Source: Fuerstiella sp. (lineage in GTDB: Bacteria; Planctomycetota; Planctomycetia; Planctomycetales; Planctomycetaceae). Taken from it: a DNA stretch of 64,000 nt. Positions 46,660 to 56,937 of the stretch are shown piece by piece. Within the stretch, counting starts at the first letter, position 1. Each line of letters starts with the position of its first letter. Location: NCBI GenBank assembly GCA_022843805.1, contig JALHMY010000042.1, forward strand, positions 1-64,000, in the 5' to 3' direction. Under the pieces are notes generated by a model that did no database searches, was not told the origin of the DNA, and worked only from the letters and a program-made list of their open reading frames with translations. The position numbers were made by a program, and so were the translations under genes.

Positions 46660-47667
46660 ATGTCGAAGAGCAAGTTGGAGTATATCTGGCTGGACGGTAC
46701 CAAGCCGACCCAGGGTCTGCGATCAAAAACAAAGATCGTGAGGGACTTTGGTGGTACTCTGGAAGAGTGTCCGATCTGGTGTTTTGACGGAAGTTCAACG
46801 GAGCAGGCGCCTGGCGGTTCATCAGACTGTTTGCTGAAGCCGGTTGCGATTTTCCCTGATCCGGCTCGTTCCAGTGCATATCTGGTTATGAGTGAAGTTC
46901 TGAATCCGGATGGGTCGGTGCATGAGTCGAACGGACGTGCAACGATTGAGGACGACGACGACGATTTCTGGTTTGGTTTCGAGCAGGAATATTTCCTGTG
47001 GGACAGCGAAACGAATCGTCCTCTGGGGTTCCCGCCAGGCGGTTACCCTGCTCCTCAGGGCCCATACTACTGTTCAGTCGGCGCTAACCGGGCTTTTGGT
47101 CGTGAGCTGGTTGAAGAGCATCTGGACCTGTGCCTGGAAGCCGGGTTGAACGTTGAAGGTATCAATGCGGAAGTTGCCACGGGACAGTGGGAGTTCCAGG
47201 TGTTCGCGAAAGGTGCCAAGCGCGCCGGCGACGAAACCTGGGTTGCTCGCTATCTGCTGGAGCGTACGGCAGAAAAGTACAACCTGTGGATCAACTGGCA
47301 CTGCAAGCCTCTGGGCGATACCGACTGGAATGGGTCAGGTATGCACGCCAACTTCTCCAACAATGTGCTGCGAACATGTGGGAGCAAGGATACCTACGAA
47401 AAGATCTGTGGTGCGTTCAAGCCTCGTATTAAGGAGCACATTGCTGTCTATGGAGCAGACAACCATATGCGTCTGACGGGCAAGCACGAAACACAGTCAA
47501 TCGACAAGTTCAGCTTTGGTGTTTCTGACCGTGGTGCGTCTATCCGAATTCCAGTGGCAACCGTTCAGAATGGCTGGAAGGGCTGGCTGGAAGACCGACG
47601 CCCTGCTTCGAATGCTGACCCCTACAAGGTGGCCGCTGAGATTATCAGAACTGTGAAGAGCGTCTAG
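46660..47667 (+). CDS. glnII: Type II (eukaryotic-like) glutamine synthetase (335 aa)
   Basis: This enzyme makes glutamine from glutamate, ammonia and ATP. The sequence is of the GSII type rather than the 470-residue bacterial GSI. It begins LEYIWLDGTKPTQGLRSKTK, with the beta-grasp ending WCFDGSSTEQAPGGSSDCLL. The catalytic region follows, with FGFEQEYFLWDSETNRPLGF, GINAEVATGQWEFQVFAKGA and CKPLGDTDWNGSGMHANFSN. The C-terminal active-site loop is DNHMRLTGKHETQSIDKFSF, then RGASIRIPVATVQNGWKGWL. GSI-type adenylylation control would not apply. Length is typical (330-370). A strong RBS precedes the ATG, and a terminator lies at 47874-47908. Confidence 0.95.
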   Translation: MSKSKLEYIWLDGTKPTQGLRSKTKIVRDFGGTLEECPIWCFDGSSTEQAPGGSSDCLLKPVAIFPDPARSSAYLVMSEVLNPDGSVHESNGRATIEDDDDDFWFGFEQEYFLWDSETNRPLGFPPGGYPAPQGPYYCSVGANRAFGRELVEEHLDLCLEAGLNVEGINAEVATGQWEFQVFAKGAKRAGDETWVARYLLERTAEKYNLWINWHCKPLGDTDWNGSGMHANFSNNVLRTCGSKDTYEKICGAFKPRIKEHIAVYGADNHMRLTGKHETQSIDKFSFGVSDRGASIRIPVATVQNGWKGWLEDRRPASNADPYKVAAEIIRTVKSV

Positions 47668-48114
47668 ATCTGACAGTCATCAATCTGACAGTCATCAAGC
47701 ATGTTAGTGTGGTTAACGTCTGACTAAAGCTCTTGCAGGGCTTTAGAAAGACTTTTTAAATCGCTGGAATCAGCCGTTTTTTGTTTTCGGCAGTTCAACT
47801 GTTGAGAGTGACAGCGGCTGGCAATTGGGAGTCACTGCTGGTCGTCAAAGCAATTTGACGGCCAATCCTCCCGGGCCGTTCGAAACTTGTTTCGAACGGC
47901 CTTTTTTGTTTCCATGACAAATGAAATGTGAGTGACGGCCACTGTCATGAGCCGATGATTGCGAACCTGAAGAGCAGCCCCGATATTCGTTGCCTGTCTG
48001 TGGCCGTCTATGTCAAAAAACTGGGTTGACTTAACTGCAGTGAGCACATTCCGGGAAATGCATTCACTTCCCGTCGGGTTAAGAAATTCACCATTGCTTT
48101 GGCAGGCAAACGGC
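47668..48114. other. Intergenic region of 447 bp between two convergent genes
   Basis: It holds the terminator described at 47874-47908 and a direct repeat, TCTGACAGTCATCAA, near 47669 and 47685. No gene is supported. Confidence 0.6.
47874..47908 (+). terminator. Rho-independent terminator after glutamine synthetase
   Basis: GGCCGTTCGAAAC, a short loop TTG, TTTCGAACGGCC and then TTTTTTG form a classic stem followed by a U-run on the plus strand. It lies 207 bp after the stop of glnII and could also act for the convergent gene. Confidence 0.92.
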
Positions 48115-49716
48115 TTATTGCCGGGCAGCCGATGGCTGACCATCGGTTGCTCGGACCTCGTCCGCCATTTCCCACAGCTGTTTCAGCAGGATGTCGGAGG
48201 CATCTGGTTCCATTCGATTGGTGCCAAGCCATGTTTCGTATCCACCGAGCACGTGCTGTTCTGGCGTTGGCAGGTAACCGAAATAGCCGTGAGCGAGTGA
48301 AACCATGAAAGCGGGTTTTTGAGGGCTGTTTTCTCGAAACTCAAGACCAATTTCACAGAACACTTCGCAGGGCAGTGTTCCGATGCAGACATCGCCGACT
48401 CGAAGGACCTGAATGGGGACGGGAGCTCTTTCGGGCTGGGTCGCCAACCCGAGTGTTCGTTCAGCGTAGATGCGAGGCAGATCGGCGCGTCCATTTGAAG
48501 CGGGGGGCGTCTGAAGTTTCGCGTTTGCCCAGGCAAGCTGTTGTTCTGTGGGCCGACGCCAGCCAATCTCTGCATCACGGAATGTGGCTGCCAGACTCAG
48601 ATCGGAACGCCATTTAACGTCCGCGAGGGCTTTATGCACTCGATCGGCGACATCGTGAGCCACGATGCGAATTTGTTCATAAGGTTTTTTTCCGGGACGC
48701 GGACTACGAAAGTTGATGTTATTGATATCACCGCTAGTGCCATTGGCCAGCATGGGGACGTAAGGAGGATCCTGATCACGAACATCCTGAAGCCGCACCA
48801 GCTGACGGCAGAATTCTCCAAAGTAGTCCGCCGAAATATGACCGTCTCCCACACCCCCAACATAGTGCAGGGAATAAGCAGCGAACAAGCTGATGGGAGG
48901 CCCCTGAGGCTCACGCACGGCCAGGAAGTAGATCGTCGGATCAGTCGGCCCGGCCGGATTTTTCAGATCCGGACTTCCGGCAGGAGGATTCATTTTGACT
49001 TTATCAAACTGTCCGAATGGGTTTTCAGGTACGGTGCCATCCGCCATGAACCAGCGCCGATTGAAGACATGTTCCGGTGCATCAGCGGTGCCAAATGCCA
49101 GTTCCGCGGGGCGCAGCAGCTGAGTTGCTCGCTGAACCCCATCAGCGATTCTTTGTGCAACGAACTTCTGATACTCATCAAGTTCGATTTCAAATTTATA
49201 GCGACTTGAGCCGAGTGCACTGCAGGCCGAATGAGTATGGGTCGTCGAGATCATAATATTGGAACGCGGGATCTGCAGACGTTCCTCGATCAGCCGCCGT
49301 GCCTCGTCACCGACAGCGCGGTGCATTCCGAGCAGATCGCAAACGACGAAGGCAAGTTTTGTCTGGCCATCATCCAGTACCAGGCACTTTGCAAACAGAT
49401 CATCATGCACATGAGTGGACGGAATGGGAACGAATCCGCCGACGATTCCGCCCCCGAGCGGAGGAGTAATATTGCTGGCGGCGGCTCCGGCCCTAAGCTG
49501 CCTCGGAACCTGGCCGTGATTATCAGCGCGACAGCAACTGGCGAATCCGGACTCGGCAAGCAACAGACAAACAGCACACAGTCCGGTCATAGCCCAGAAT
49601 CGAATCAGTGAGCGGATGTGCGATGAAATCATCGTGCTGGCACTATTGCCAGGCAATCCGGAATCTGAGGTAAAGCCATTCAAAGATCGACCATGATTCC
49701 GTGAGCACTTAGACAT
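48115..49716 (-). CDS. Neutral/alkaline ceramidase-like secreted protein (533 aa)
   Basis: The mature part matches the N-terminal region of the neutral ceramidase-type family: LRAGAAASNITPPLGGGIVG at the start, KLAFVVCDLLGMHRAVGDEA, and IMISTTHTHSACSALGSS, whose His-x-His is the zinc-binding motif. Further on come AAYSLHYVGGVGDGHISADY and FMVSLAHGYFGYLPTPEQHV. The C-terminal immunoglobulin-like domain of true ceramidases is missing, as in many planctomycete relatives, so the substrate is uncertain. The ATG at 49716 has GGAGG nine bases upstream and adds a 28-residue leader before the signal helix (FWAMTGLCAVCLLLAESGFA). An ATG at 49632 is the alternative. Confidence 0.85.
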   Translation of the reverse strand: MSKCSRNHGRSLNGFTSDSGLPGNSASTMISSHIRSLIRFWAMTGLCAVCLLLAESGFASCCRADNHGQVPRQLRAGAAASNITPPLGGGIVGGFVPIPSTHVHDDLFAKCLVLDDGQTKLAFVVCDLLGMHRAVGDEARRLIEERLQIPRSNIMISTTHTHSACSALGSSRYKFEIELDEYQKFVAQRIADGVQRATQLLRPAELAFGTADAPEHVFNRRWFMADGTVPENPFGQFDKVKMNPPAGSPDLKNPAGPTDPTIYFLAVREPQGPPISLFAAYSLHYVGGVGDGHISADYFGEFCRQLVRLQDVRDQDPPYVPMLANGTSGDINNINFRSPRPGKKPYEQIRIVAHDVADRVHKALADVKWRSDLSLAATFRDAEIGWRRPTEQQLAWANAKLQTPPASNGRADLPRIYAERTLGLATQPERAPVPIQVLRVGDVCIGTLPCEVFCEIGLEFRENSPQKPAFMVSLAHGYFGYLPTPEQHVLGGYETWLGTNRMEPDASDILLKQLWEMADEVRATDGQPSAARQ

Positions 49717-50037
49717 ATCAGTAAACCTCCGGCTGACACAGGGAATTACCGAGGCAAACGGCGAATGACACGAATTCAGCAGAATATTCTTCAGGAATAC
49801 CTGTATCGTCTGACAGCTCAGACTGTCCCAAATCTGTCACTCACTTTTTCCTGGTGCAACAAATGCCAGTCGTGATATACCATACCGTGACTGGACCGGC
49901 GAGTGGCAGTCGGACGAAGTCCGTGCTGACGCCTCTCCGAAACTATTTTCAGAAACCTCCCCTTTGATTTTCTCCGCGCGTCTGTTCTGGCAGCGGAGAA
50001 TTCTTTTCCGGCAGTATTCCTGATTTTGTGCAGACCT
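49717..50037. other. Intergenic region of about 320 bp between divergent genes
   Basis: The ceramidase-like gene and apgM diverge here, so both promoters should lie in it. I see no ORF, hairpin or repeat worth marking. Confidence 0.55.
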
Positions 50038-51249
50038 ATGAAATTTGTACTTGTTATCCCCGATGGCGTTGCTGATGAAGCTCAACCTGCACTTCAGGGG
50101 AGAACTCCTCTGCAGGCGGCTCGTATTCCTCATATGGATGCAGTGGCAGCAAAGGGGATTGTTGGCAGAACTGACAACGTTCCTGCCAGCATGCCCTCCG
50201 GAAGTGATGTGGGGACGATGAGTCTGTTTGGCTACAACCCGCTGGAATCGCATACCGGCCGGGCACCATTGGAGGCCGCAGCTCAGGGTATCGAGCTTCA
50301 TTCGGGAGACTGGGCAATTCGCTGCAATCTGGTCACCGTCATTGACGGCATTATGAAGAGCTTTACTGCCGAGCAGATTTCGAATGATGCGGCGAAGGAG
50401 CTGGTGACACTTCTGCAGAAGGACCAGTGTGGCGACAGTCACTGGAAATTCCACACGGGAGTCAGTTACCGCAATCTGCTGTTGTATCGAGCTCGGGGAG
50501 CTGAGGCTCCGTTTACTCGCGAGACGCTCAGTACACCGCCTCATGACATTACAGACCAGCCGGTTGCCGGATACCTGCCATCTGGTCCCGGTTCGGAACA
50601 GTTGCTGGAGCTGATGGATCGAAGCAAAGAGCTGTTTGCCACTGCAGCGCCGAATCTCAGGCGAATCGAATCAGGAGAACTGCCGGCAACGCAGATCTGG
50701 TTATGGGGGTACGGGCAGCGACCGGCATTACAGCCGTTTCATAAACAGTTTGGAATTCGGGGAGCAGTGATCACGGCCGTCGACTTGTTGCGGGGAATTG
50801 GGCGACTCATCGGGTGGCAGGTGATTGAAGTACCCGGAGCGACGGGTTACCTCGACACTGATTACGCCGCCAAAGGCCGAGCGGCCATTGCTACTCTTTC
50901 AAGGCCTGACGTGGATTTTGTCGTTGTGCATGTGGAAGCGACTGACGAAGCATCGCATGAAGGAAACGTGGATGCAAAAGTTCGGGCGGTTGAGCAGATC
51001 GACGAACACATTGTGGGACCAGTGCATCAATGCCTTCAGCAACAGGGCGAGTATCGAATACTCGTCTGTCCGGACCATCCCACGTTTCTGCGAACTCGAA
51101 CGCACAGCCATGGGTATTGCCCATTCGCGATGTGTGGTACAGATATCACTCCGGATAATTCCAGCGAATACAGTGAAGTGACTGCCGCTCGTTCTTCAAT
51201 GATCTTTAATGCCGGATTCGAGCTGATGCCACGGTTCCTTAAGGGCTGA
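50038..51249 (+). CDS. apgM: Archaeal-type cofactor-independent phosphoglycerate mutase (403 aa)
   Basis: This enzyme interconverts 3- and 2-phosphoglycerate with two metal ions in glycolysis or gluconeogenesis. The ApgM signatures are present: MKFVLVIPDGVADEAQPALQ at the N-terminus with the first metal Asp, then VPASMPSGSDVGTMSLFGYN with the catalytic Ser, and EATDEASHEGNVDAKVRAVE. The C-terminus holds LVCPDHPTFLRTRTHSHGYC with the metal ligands Asp and His, and CPFAMCGTDI. It belongs to the alkaline-phosphatase superfamily and is shorter than bacterial GpmI (about 510). The GTG at 50026 would add four residues; the ATG at 50038 suits the family. Confidence 0.93.
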   Translation: MKFVLVIPDGVADEAQPALQGRTPLQAARIPHMDAVAAKGIVGRTDNVPASMPSGSDVGTMSLFGYNPLESHTGRAPLEAAAQGIELHSGDWAIRCNLVTVIDGIMKSFTAEQISNDAAKELVTLLQKDQCGDSHWKFHTGVSYRNLLLYRARGAEAPFTRETLSTPPHDITDQPVAGYLPSGPGSEQLLELMDRSKELFATAAPNLRRIESGELPATQIWLWGYGQRPALQPFHKQFGIRGAVITAVDLLRGIGRLIGWQVIEVPGATGYLDTDYAAKGRAAIATLSRPDVDFVVVHVEATDEASHEGNVDAKVRAVEQIDEHIVGPVHQCLQQQGEYRILVCPDHPTFLRTRTHSHGYCPFAMCGTDITPDNSSEYSEVTAARSSMIFNAGFELMPRFLKG

Positions 51250-51605
51250 TTCACCGATTCCCGTATTGACGACCATGGGGAAGCGTGACCCGCAGACGCG
51301 CCCACTCAGGGTTCTCGAAAATGGAAATCCTGCCCGAGGAGCGGTGAGCAAAAGGAACTTCTTGACTCATATTTCCTGTTCCTCTACCGTCCGACGCCCC
51401 CTCCAACAGTATTCGCAGGGAGGTATTCGGCAAAAAAGCCGAATGTTTTCGGGCAGAATGGCGGTGGCAGAGTTCGACATCGCTGGGTGTCTGTCAGCGA
51501 TCAGACAGAAGCGAGAAATACTGGTCTCGATTTGTTTGAGGATTTACCGTTAAAAGACGTTATTGCCGTTCAGTTTTAGTGTTTTCGTAAGGAAAGTTCC
51601 CAGGA
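51250..51605. other. Intergenic region of about 355 bp, no supported gene
   Basis: It lies between apgM and sat on the same strand. An open frame at 51266-51553 has no RBS and does not look like protein. No repeat or clear hairpin is visible. Confidence 0.55.
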
Positions 51606-52868
51606 ATGTCTGACCTGATCGTCCCTCATGGTGGTTTATCTGAACCTGTTTGTTGCACTGTCGGCCAGTCCGAGCGAGATGCGTTCCTTGCAGAAGCCGC
51701 AACCCTGACCAAAGTACCCGTCTCCCTTGCGGACTTGTCGTCGGTTTACCGGTTTGGAGATGGCACACTGAGTCCGTTGACAGGACCGATGAATTCCAGT
51801 GAATGGAATCAGGTGCTGAGCGAGTCGACCGTGGTGTCTCAGGGTAAGAAGTATGCATGGACGATCCCCATTGCATTTCCTGTGGACAGTGCCACAGCGA
51901 AGACGATCAAAGCCGGACAGAAGGTCGCACTGACGAATCCTGCCGGAGAGATCGTAGCGACAGTTGATTTGAATGACGTCTATGTTTGGGACAAGTGCAG
52001 CTATCTGAAGAGTGTTTACGGGACCGGACGTCTTGATCATCCGGGCGCGGATATGGTGCTGAAAAACGATGAAAAGATGACGCACCTGATTGGTGGAAAG
52101 ATTCGCGCATTGCCGCAGCCGAAGAATGCTGATTTCGGCAAATACGTATTAACACCGCGAGAGGTTCGGAAGCGACTGGCGGAAACCGGGTGGAACGCAG
52201 TTGTTGCGTTTCAGACTCGAAACCCGCTGCATCGTGCGCACGAGTATGCTCTGGTGTATGCACTCGAGGAACTGATTCGAGCCGGGAAAAACGCCGGAGC
52301 GGTTCTGAATCCTCTGATCGGGGAAACCAAGGGCGACGACGTGAACGCTGCGGTTCGCATGAAGACTTATGAAGCCCTGATTGATGGACGGGGTCTGGGT
52401 GAAGGAGACAGCGACGGGGCGCTGTGGAGCCCGCGTGGAGAAACGGTTCCCGATCGCGTCTTGTTGCTGGGTCTGGATATTAAAATGTTTTATGGTGGCC
52501 CAAAGGAAGCCATCATGCACGGCATTTACCGACAGAACATGGGTTACACTCACATTGTCATCGGACGCAAGCATGCCGACGCGCCTTATCATGATGGCAG
52601 TGCAATCTGGGGTGACTTTGATGCTCAGGAGATCTTCCACAAGCTCAATGGTGACCTGCAGATCAAACCGATCAATGTTGGGTTTGCTGCTTACTATGAT
52701 TCGGTTGGGCGAGTGGATCTGATGGAAAAGCATCCAAAGGAAGAGAAGCCCGTATTTATTTCCGGGAAGGACGTGCGGACTACTTTGCAGCGAGGCGAGC
52801 TGGTTGATCCTCGAATTATGCGTGAAAGCACTTCATCCATCCTGGCCGCTGCCATGAAAGTTGGCTGA
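51606..52868 (+). CDS. sat: Sulfate adenylyltransferase, ATP sulfurylase (420 aa)
   Basis: This enzyme makes adenosine 5'-phosphosulfate from ATP and sulfate, the first step of sulfate assimilation. The single-chain Sat type is seen. The PUA-like N-terminal domain runs to about 170. The catalytic domain carries [20 protein letters not shown], with the HxxH-type (HRAH) ATP motif, then [20 protein letters not shown], and [20 protein letters not shown]. No APS-kinase domain is fused. AAGGAAAG lies about 15 bases before the ATG, so the RBS is not ideally placed. No cysN/cysD or APS reductase is nearby, so the pathway is completed elsewhere. Confidence 0.93.
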   Translation: MSDLIVPHGGLSEPVCCTVGQSERDAFLAEAATLTKVPVSLADLSSVYRFGDGTLSPLTGPMNSSEWNQVLSESTVVSQGKKYAWTIPIAFPVDSATAKTIKAGQKVALTNPAGEIVATVDLNDVYVWDKCSYLKSVYGTGRLDHPGADMVLKNDEKMTHLIGGKIRALPQPKNADFGKYVLTPREVRKRLAETGWNAVVAFQTRNPLHRAHEYALVYALEELIRAGKNAGAVLNPLIGETKGDDVNAAVRMKTYEALIDGRGLGEGDSDGALWSPRGETVPDRVLLLGLDIKMFYGGPKEAIMHGIYRQNMGYTHIVIGRKHADAPYHDGSAIWGDFDAQEIFHKLNGDLQIKPINVGFAAYYDSVGRVDLMEKHPKEEKPVFISGKDVRTTLQRGELVDPRIMRESTSSILAAAMKVG

Positions 52869-52882
52869 GGAAACTACTGCTC

Positions 52883-52986
52883 TGTCAAGCTTTGTATTTC
52901 GGGTAGTGGACCTTGCTAAAGGTCCTGTAGCCAGGGGATCTTTAGCAAGATCCACTACCGCCAACCCGAAATCTTTGTCTTGACGG
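52883..52986. repeat. Dispersed palindromic repeat, family A, copy 2
   Basis: The 77 bp at 52883-52959 match the reverse complement of 23121-23197 with five differences. In this copy the inverted repeat is longer: the outer arms CTGTCAAG and CTTGACGG (to 52986) also pair, and the inner arms are GGGTAGTGGACCTTGCTAAA and the matching GATCTTTAGCAAGATCCACT. The whole unit is about 105 bp. It begins 14 bp after the stop of sat. Confidence 0.9.
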
Positions 52987-53138
52987 AGTACCAATTCTGC
53001 TCTGTTGCACAGACAACAGGGTGAATCAGGAGCAGACATGTTCGGCAATTGAGCGAAGAAAGACCCGCATCTTCACCGAATGCGGACATTTGATCAGTGT
53101 TTTACGGTGGGAGCTTTAGGCGAGTTCCGCATTTTGGG

Positions 53139-53180
53139 AAGCCCGGTTGTCCTTCAGAGGATGGCTGGGCTTCTTTTCGT
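53139..53180 (+). terminator. Likely rho-independent terminator downstream of sat
   Basis: AAGCCCGGTTGTCCT, loop TCAG, AGGATGGCTGGGCTT form a 15-bp stem with several G-U pairs, followed by CTTTTCG. It lies about 270 bp after sat, beyond the repeat. Confidence 0.6.
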
Positions 53181-53824
53181 TCCGGGACAATTGCCGCCGG
53201 GCTCAGGGAAGAGTGGATTGCTTTGAAAGTACTGTGTTGAAAGTGCCAGGGTGAAAGTGCCCGCGGAATTTCGGACAGCAAACGGGAAAACTGCGAGGGC
53301 GGGGCAGGGAGGTTCGGTTCGGCGATTTCCACGAAAATCAGCTGGCTCTTCGGGAGGCGGGAGAAAGGATTCCTGGAATTCGCCTAAAACGAGCCTGCGG
53401 CAAGTTGACGATGGCATGATGAAAAGCGAATAATCGTAGTATCGGACACGACTTACGGCGATGCCCCAGACGCTGCAAACGCGAACATACTCGCGCCTTT
53501 GATGACGGCGACTTAACAACGTTGTCCGAACCGTTTTTTTTGCTGGCTCTGTTGATTGATTTTTCTGATTCAAGGGTATGCTGGGGCGGAGAAACCGCCT
53601 TTGGTTTTTTCCGGAGTCAGAAATGGCTAAGCATTGGCTGTTGCTGCGATCGGACGGAGGCGGAAAAAGGAAACGGCCGAACTGGATTAGTTCGGACATT
53701 GCGTGTGTCTCACCACGGAGGCACGGACACTCGTTATATTTCAGGAGCTGTGCTCCGCCCCGATTCAGTCAATACGGAATGAACCGATTGGCCAGCTGGG
53801 GACTACTTGAAGAAGGGGAATCGC

Positions 53825-55567
53825 GTGTATCGTCTGGATGCCGGATTGAAGGCGATCATCGAAAAAGCGAAGGAACGTAGCTTTGTAACGATCCAGCAGG
53901 CACATGAGTGGCTGCCGGATGAAGGTGGCGACCCACAAATGGTCGACAACCTGATCATGGCGATCGATGAATTTGGGCTGGATTTTATTGAAGATCCAGA
54001 CATCCCTTTGGAACCAGAGCCAGTAGAAGAAGAAGTTCGTCAGGAGCAGGCAGAACGAGCTGCTCGAGCTTTACTTGGTTCAGAGACGTCGGCACTGTCA
54101 TCACGTGACCCGATTAGAATGTATCTGAGTCAGATGGGCAACATCCCACTTCTGACACGTGACCGCGAGATCTTTCTTGCCAAGCAGATTGAGATCACTC
54201 GCAAACGCATGCGACGAATGGTGCTGGAATCAGATTTCGCGCTGGGAATCGCTGTCGAAACCATTGAAAAAGTACGGCGGGGAGAACTGCCCTTCGAAAG
54301 AACTTTGCGCACATCAGAAACAGAAAATGTGCGGAAGGAACAGATCGAAGGTCGAATGGAGCTGAACCTGCGGACCCTGCGACATCTGATGGAAGTCAAT
54401 CGGACGGAGTTTCAGGAGTGGCGAGCAGCCACAGAAGGCACGCCGGAAAAGGCTCAGCTTGCGGAACAGATTCGTGTACGGCGTCGCAAGATGTGCACGC
54501 TCTGCGAAGAACTGAGCGTGCGGACTCATCGGATGCAGCCCGTCATGAAGCGTATGCTTCAGATCGGAGAACGCATCGAACAGCTGCAGGATGAGATCAC
54601 CTGTCTGAAAGGAATGCGAACAGCCGATTCAGAACGTATGTCACTGGAGCGGGAACTGGAAGAATATGTGCAGATGCTGATGGAAACACCACAGCAGTAT
54701 CTGCGTCGATGTCGCGAGATTCGCAAGCGAATGGATGGATGGACAGACGCCAAACAAAAGCTGTCTGGCGGGAATCTTCGACTGGTCGTTTCGATTGCAA
54801 AGAAGTATCGCAACCGGGGGCTGAGTTTTCTGGACCTGATCCAGGAAGGCAATGCCGGTCTGATGCGAGGGGTTGAAAAGTATGAATACCGCCGTGGTTA
54901 TAAGTTCTCAACTTATGCCACATGGTGGATTCGTCAGGCAATTACCCGAGCGGTTGCTGACCATGCACGGACCATTCGAATTCCCGTGCACATGTTCCAG
55001 AGTATTTCGATGCTGAAGGCCAAAGCTGAAGAAATTCGGCAGGCAACTGGCCGCGAACCCAGCAATGAAGAGCTGGCAGAAGCGGTGGGTATGAGCATCG
55101 AAGAGACTGAACGGATCATGAAGACATGGAAGCATCCGATCAGTCTGGATACTCCAGTTGGAGAAAGTGAAGACAGCAGCTTCGGCGAATTCCTTGAGGA
55201 TTCGCATGAAAGCAGCCCGGCTGAATCCGCTGCCAAGCAGATGCTGCGGGATAAGATTGATCATGTACTGAAAAGTCTGACCTATCGCGAACGTGAAATC
55301 ATTAAGCTGCGATATGGTTTGGGCGATGGTTACAGCTATACGCTTGAAGAAACGGGCCGTATCTTTAAGGTAACTCGCGAACGTATTCGGCAGATCGAAA
55401 GCAAGGCTCTGAAGAAACTTCAGCACCACACCCGAGCGATTCATCTGAAGGGTTTTGTGGATATTGCAGAAGATGCGTTACCAATTCATGATGAAGTGAA
55501 TCCCGATGTGGAAGCGGAAGTCGAAATTGAAGTGGATATCGACGTGGAGAATCTCGGCGTTGCGTAA
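53825..55567 (+). CDS. rpoD: Primary RNA polymerase sigma factor, sigma-70 (580 aa)
   Basis: This is the housekeeping sigma factor that directs RNA polymerase to promoters. Region 1.2 is [21 protein letters not shown] non-conserved helical region follows up to about 310. Then come regions 2.1-2.4, [20 protein letters not shown] and [20 protein letters not shown], the typical RpoD reading of the -10 element. Region 3 is [20 protein letters not shown]. Region 4, with [20 protein letters not shown], binds the -35 element. The acidic tail ([19 protein letters not shown]) is unusual. Start is GTG at 53825 with AAGGGG six bases upstream; the TTG at 53807 would place the RBS inside the coding region. 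A terminator follows at 55606. Confidence 0.95.
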   Translation: MYRLDAGLKAIIEKAKERSFVTIQQAHEWLPDEGGDPQMVDNLIMAIDEFGLDFIEDPDIPLEPEPVEEEVRQEQAERAARALLGSETSALSSRDPIRMYLSQMGNIPLLTRDREIFLAKQIEITRKRMRRMVLESDFALGIAVETIEKVRRGELPFERTLRTSETENVRKEQIEGRMELNLRTLRHLMEVNRTEFQEWRAATEGTPEKAQLAEQIRVRRRKMCTLCEELSVRTHRMQPVMKRMLQIGERIEQLQDEITCLKGMRTADSERMSLERELEEYVQMLMETPQQYLRRCREIRKRMDGWTDAKQKLSGGNLRLVVSIAKKYRNRGLSFLDLIQEGNAGLMRGVEKYEYRRGYKFSTYATWWIRQAITRAVADHARTIRIPVHMFQSISMLKAKAEEIRQATGREPSNEELAEAVGMSIEETERIMKTWKHPISLDTPVGESEDSSFGEFLEDSHESSPAESAAKQMLRDKIDHVLKSLTYREREIIKLRYGLGDGYSYTLEETGRIFKVTRERIRQIESKALKKLQHHTRAIHLKGFVDIAEDALPIHDEVNPDVEAEVEIEVDIDVENLGVA

Positions 55568-55605
55568 GCTCCGCGAATGAATTCGTTACATCGTGATTTG
55601 TCAAC

Positions 55606-55640
55606 ATACCCTGAGGTTTCCGGACCTCAGGGTATTTTTT
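55606..55640 (+). terminator. Rho-independent terminator after rpoD
   Basis: ATACCCTGAGGT, loop TTCCGG, ACCTCAGGGTAT, then TTTTTT. A 12-bp perfect stem with a U-run, 38 bp after the rpoD stop. Confidence 0.95.
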
Positions 55641-55734
55641 GTTCTTTTGTTCGATTCTCCGCCGGTGTCATACAATTCCCGACCAGTAGTGTTCGATTCC
55701 CGATTTCCTGAGTTCGGATCGCAACGTGTGCCTT

Positions 55735-56937
55735 ATGAAGCACATTCAAAACAATCCGAGACTAACGGTACCGGAAATTGAGATCCTGCAGACAGTCGCG
55801 TCCCGCTATGATATTGCGCTGGCGACTGCCGATCGCTGCTATGGTGGTTTCAGCGGCAGTCATGTGTACCATGTCACCACACTCGACGGTCATGAACTGG
55901 CATTGCGATGTATGCCAGAGGATCCGACATTCCCTGTTCAGCGTCTGCGCTTGCTGCATCAGTTGCTCCGACACGTGGTCGTGCGGCATGGCTTATCGGA
56001 AATCCCGCTGCCTCTTCCGCTTTCACGTTTCATCTGCGACCGGAAGAATAGTGATTACCTGAGTTCCGGCGAGCTGCTGACTGGCAACCAGACGAAATCG
56101 TCAGAATTTACCGAAACGTTACTGCAGGTCGGCTCTGTCTGCTGGCATGTTGAACCGTGGAAGGCAGGAACCTCGAAATCCGGATCGTGTCTGACCAGAG
56201 CCTGTCTGATCAGCGCTGCAGAAACGCTGCAGAAATTTTATCTGGCAGCCATCGAATTCGCTGCGATGGTCCCCAATAATCCATGGTTTCATTGCAGTGA
56301 AGGCCCGTCACCTGCTGTTGCAAGACGCCTGGAAATAGTCAGGGGTCTGATGGGGGGGCAGCTGCAGGAGATCGAGGCTCTGAGCTCTGCGGAACGACAG
56401 CCTGAATTTCGGGACCTGTGGCGGCGCCTGCACCGAGTTCTGATCCTTCGGCTTCCAGTTCTGTTCCCGCTGCTTCAGAATGCTGCGAGGCTGAAACTGC
56501 CTCTGCATCCTGTCATCCGTGATCTCTGGTGTCCGCATGTCCTGTTTCTGAACGAGACTGTTTCAGGGCTGATTGACCTGACGGCTTGCGCTACAGACCA
56601 CATCAGTTGCGACCTTGCGAGACTTCAGCGCAGTTGGTTCAACAGTGATCAGCAGGCAATCTGTTCGTGGCTGGAAGTTTTTGAACGGGTTCAGGCTCGG
56701 AAACTTAATACGGCGGAGTTGCAGGTGCTCGATGTGCTGGATGAGAGCGCAGTTTTGCTGAGTCCACTCCGCTGGATAAGACAAAGGCAGAGCAGCATCA
56801 GCGAACCTGTCGATGCCGCTGTGATGTCACGACTGCGTGAGCTGGTCGATGTTGCCGAAAACTATCAGCCACTCAGGTCAATGTGGATTGGTTCCAGAAT
56901 TCCAGCAATTTTGCCGCATCGTGATCCCCGGCGGTGA
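55735..56937 (+). CDS. APH/homoserine-kinase-like phosphotransferase (400 aa)
   Basis: The fold of aminoglycoside phosphotransferases is suggested by the pattern of motifs: an N-lobe with YGGFSGSHVYHVTTLDGHEL and the ATP-binding strand ELALRCMP. The catalytic loop is HPVIRDLWCPHVLFLNETV, in which Asp is where the catalytic base sits and His replaces the usual Asn. Then comes SGLIDLTACATDHISCDLAR, which corresponds to the metal-binding IDxxxA segment. Many planctomycetes have similar genes with no known substrate. The ATG at 55735 is preferred to the GTG at 55726. Its last 65 bp overlap the convergent bioB gene. Confidence 0.75.
   Translation: MKHIQNNPRLTVPEIEILQTVASRYDIALATADRCYGGFSGSHVYHVTTLDGHELALRCMPEDPTFPVQRLRLLHQLLRHVVVRHGLSEIPLPLPLSRFICDRKNSDYLSSGELLTGNQTKSSEFTETLLQVGSVCWHVEPWKAGTSKSGSCLTRACLISAAETLQKFYLAAIEFAAMVPNNPWFHCSEGPSPAVARRLEIVRGLMGGQLQEIEALSSAERQPEFRDLWRRLHRVLILRLPVLFPLLQNAARLKLPLHPVIRDLWCPHVLFLNETVSGLIDLTACATDHISCDLARLQRSWFNSDQQAICSWLEVFERVQARKLNTAELQVLDVLDESAVLLSPLRWIRQRQSSISEPVDAAVMSRLRELVDVAENYQPLRSMWIGSRIPAILPHRDPRR

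Larger units (their letters stand above)
52869..53824. other. Intergenic region of about 955 bp before rpoD
   Basis: Besides the palindromic repeat and a terminator-like hairpin, I find no gene. The longest frames (53154-53699 minus; 53578-53880 plus) have no recognisable homology, no RBS and an odd composition. The promoter of rpoD must lie here, but no -35/-10 pair can be assigned with confidence. Confidence 0.5.

Noticed and set aside
53154-53699. Minus-strand frame of 181 residues before rpoD
   Set aside because: No RBS, no recognisable motif, and it covers the terminator-like hairpin; I do not accept it as a gene.
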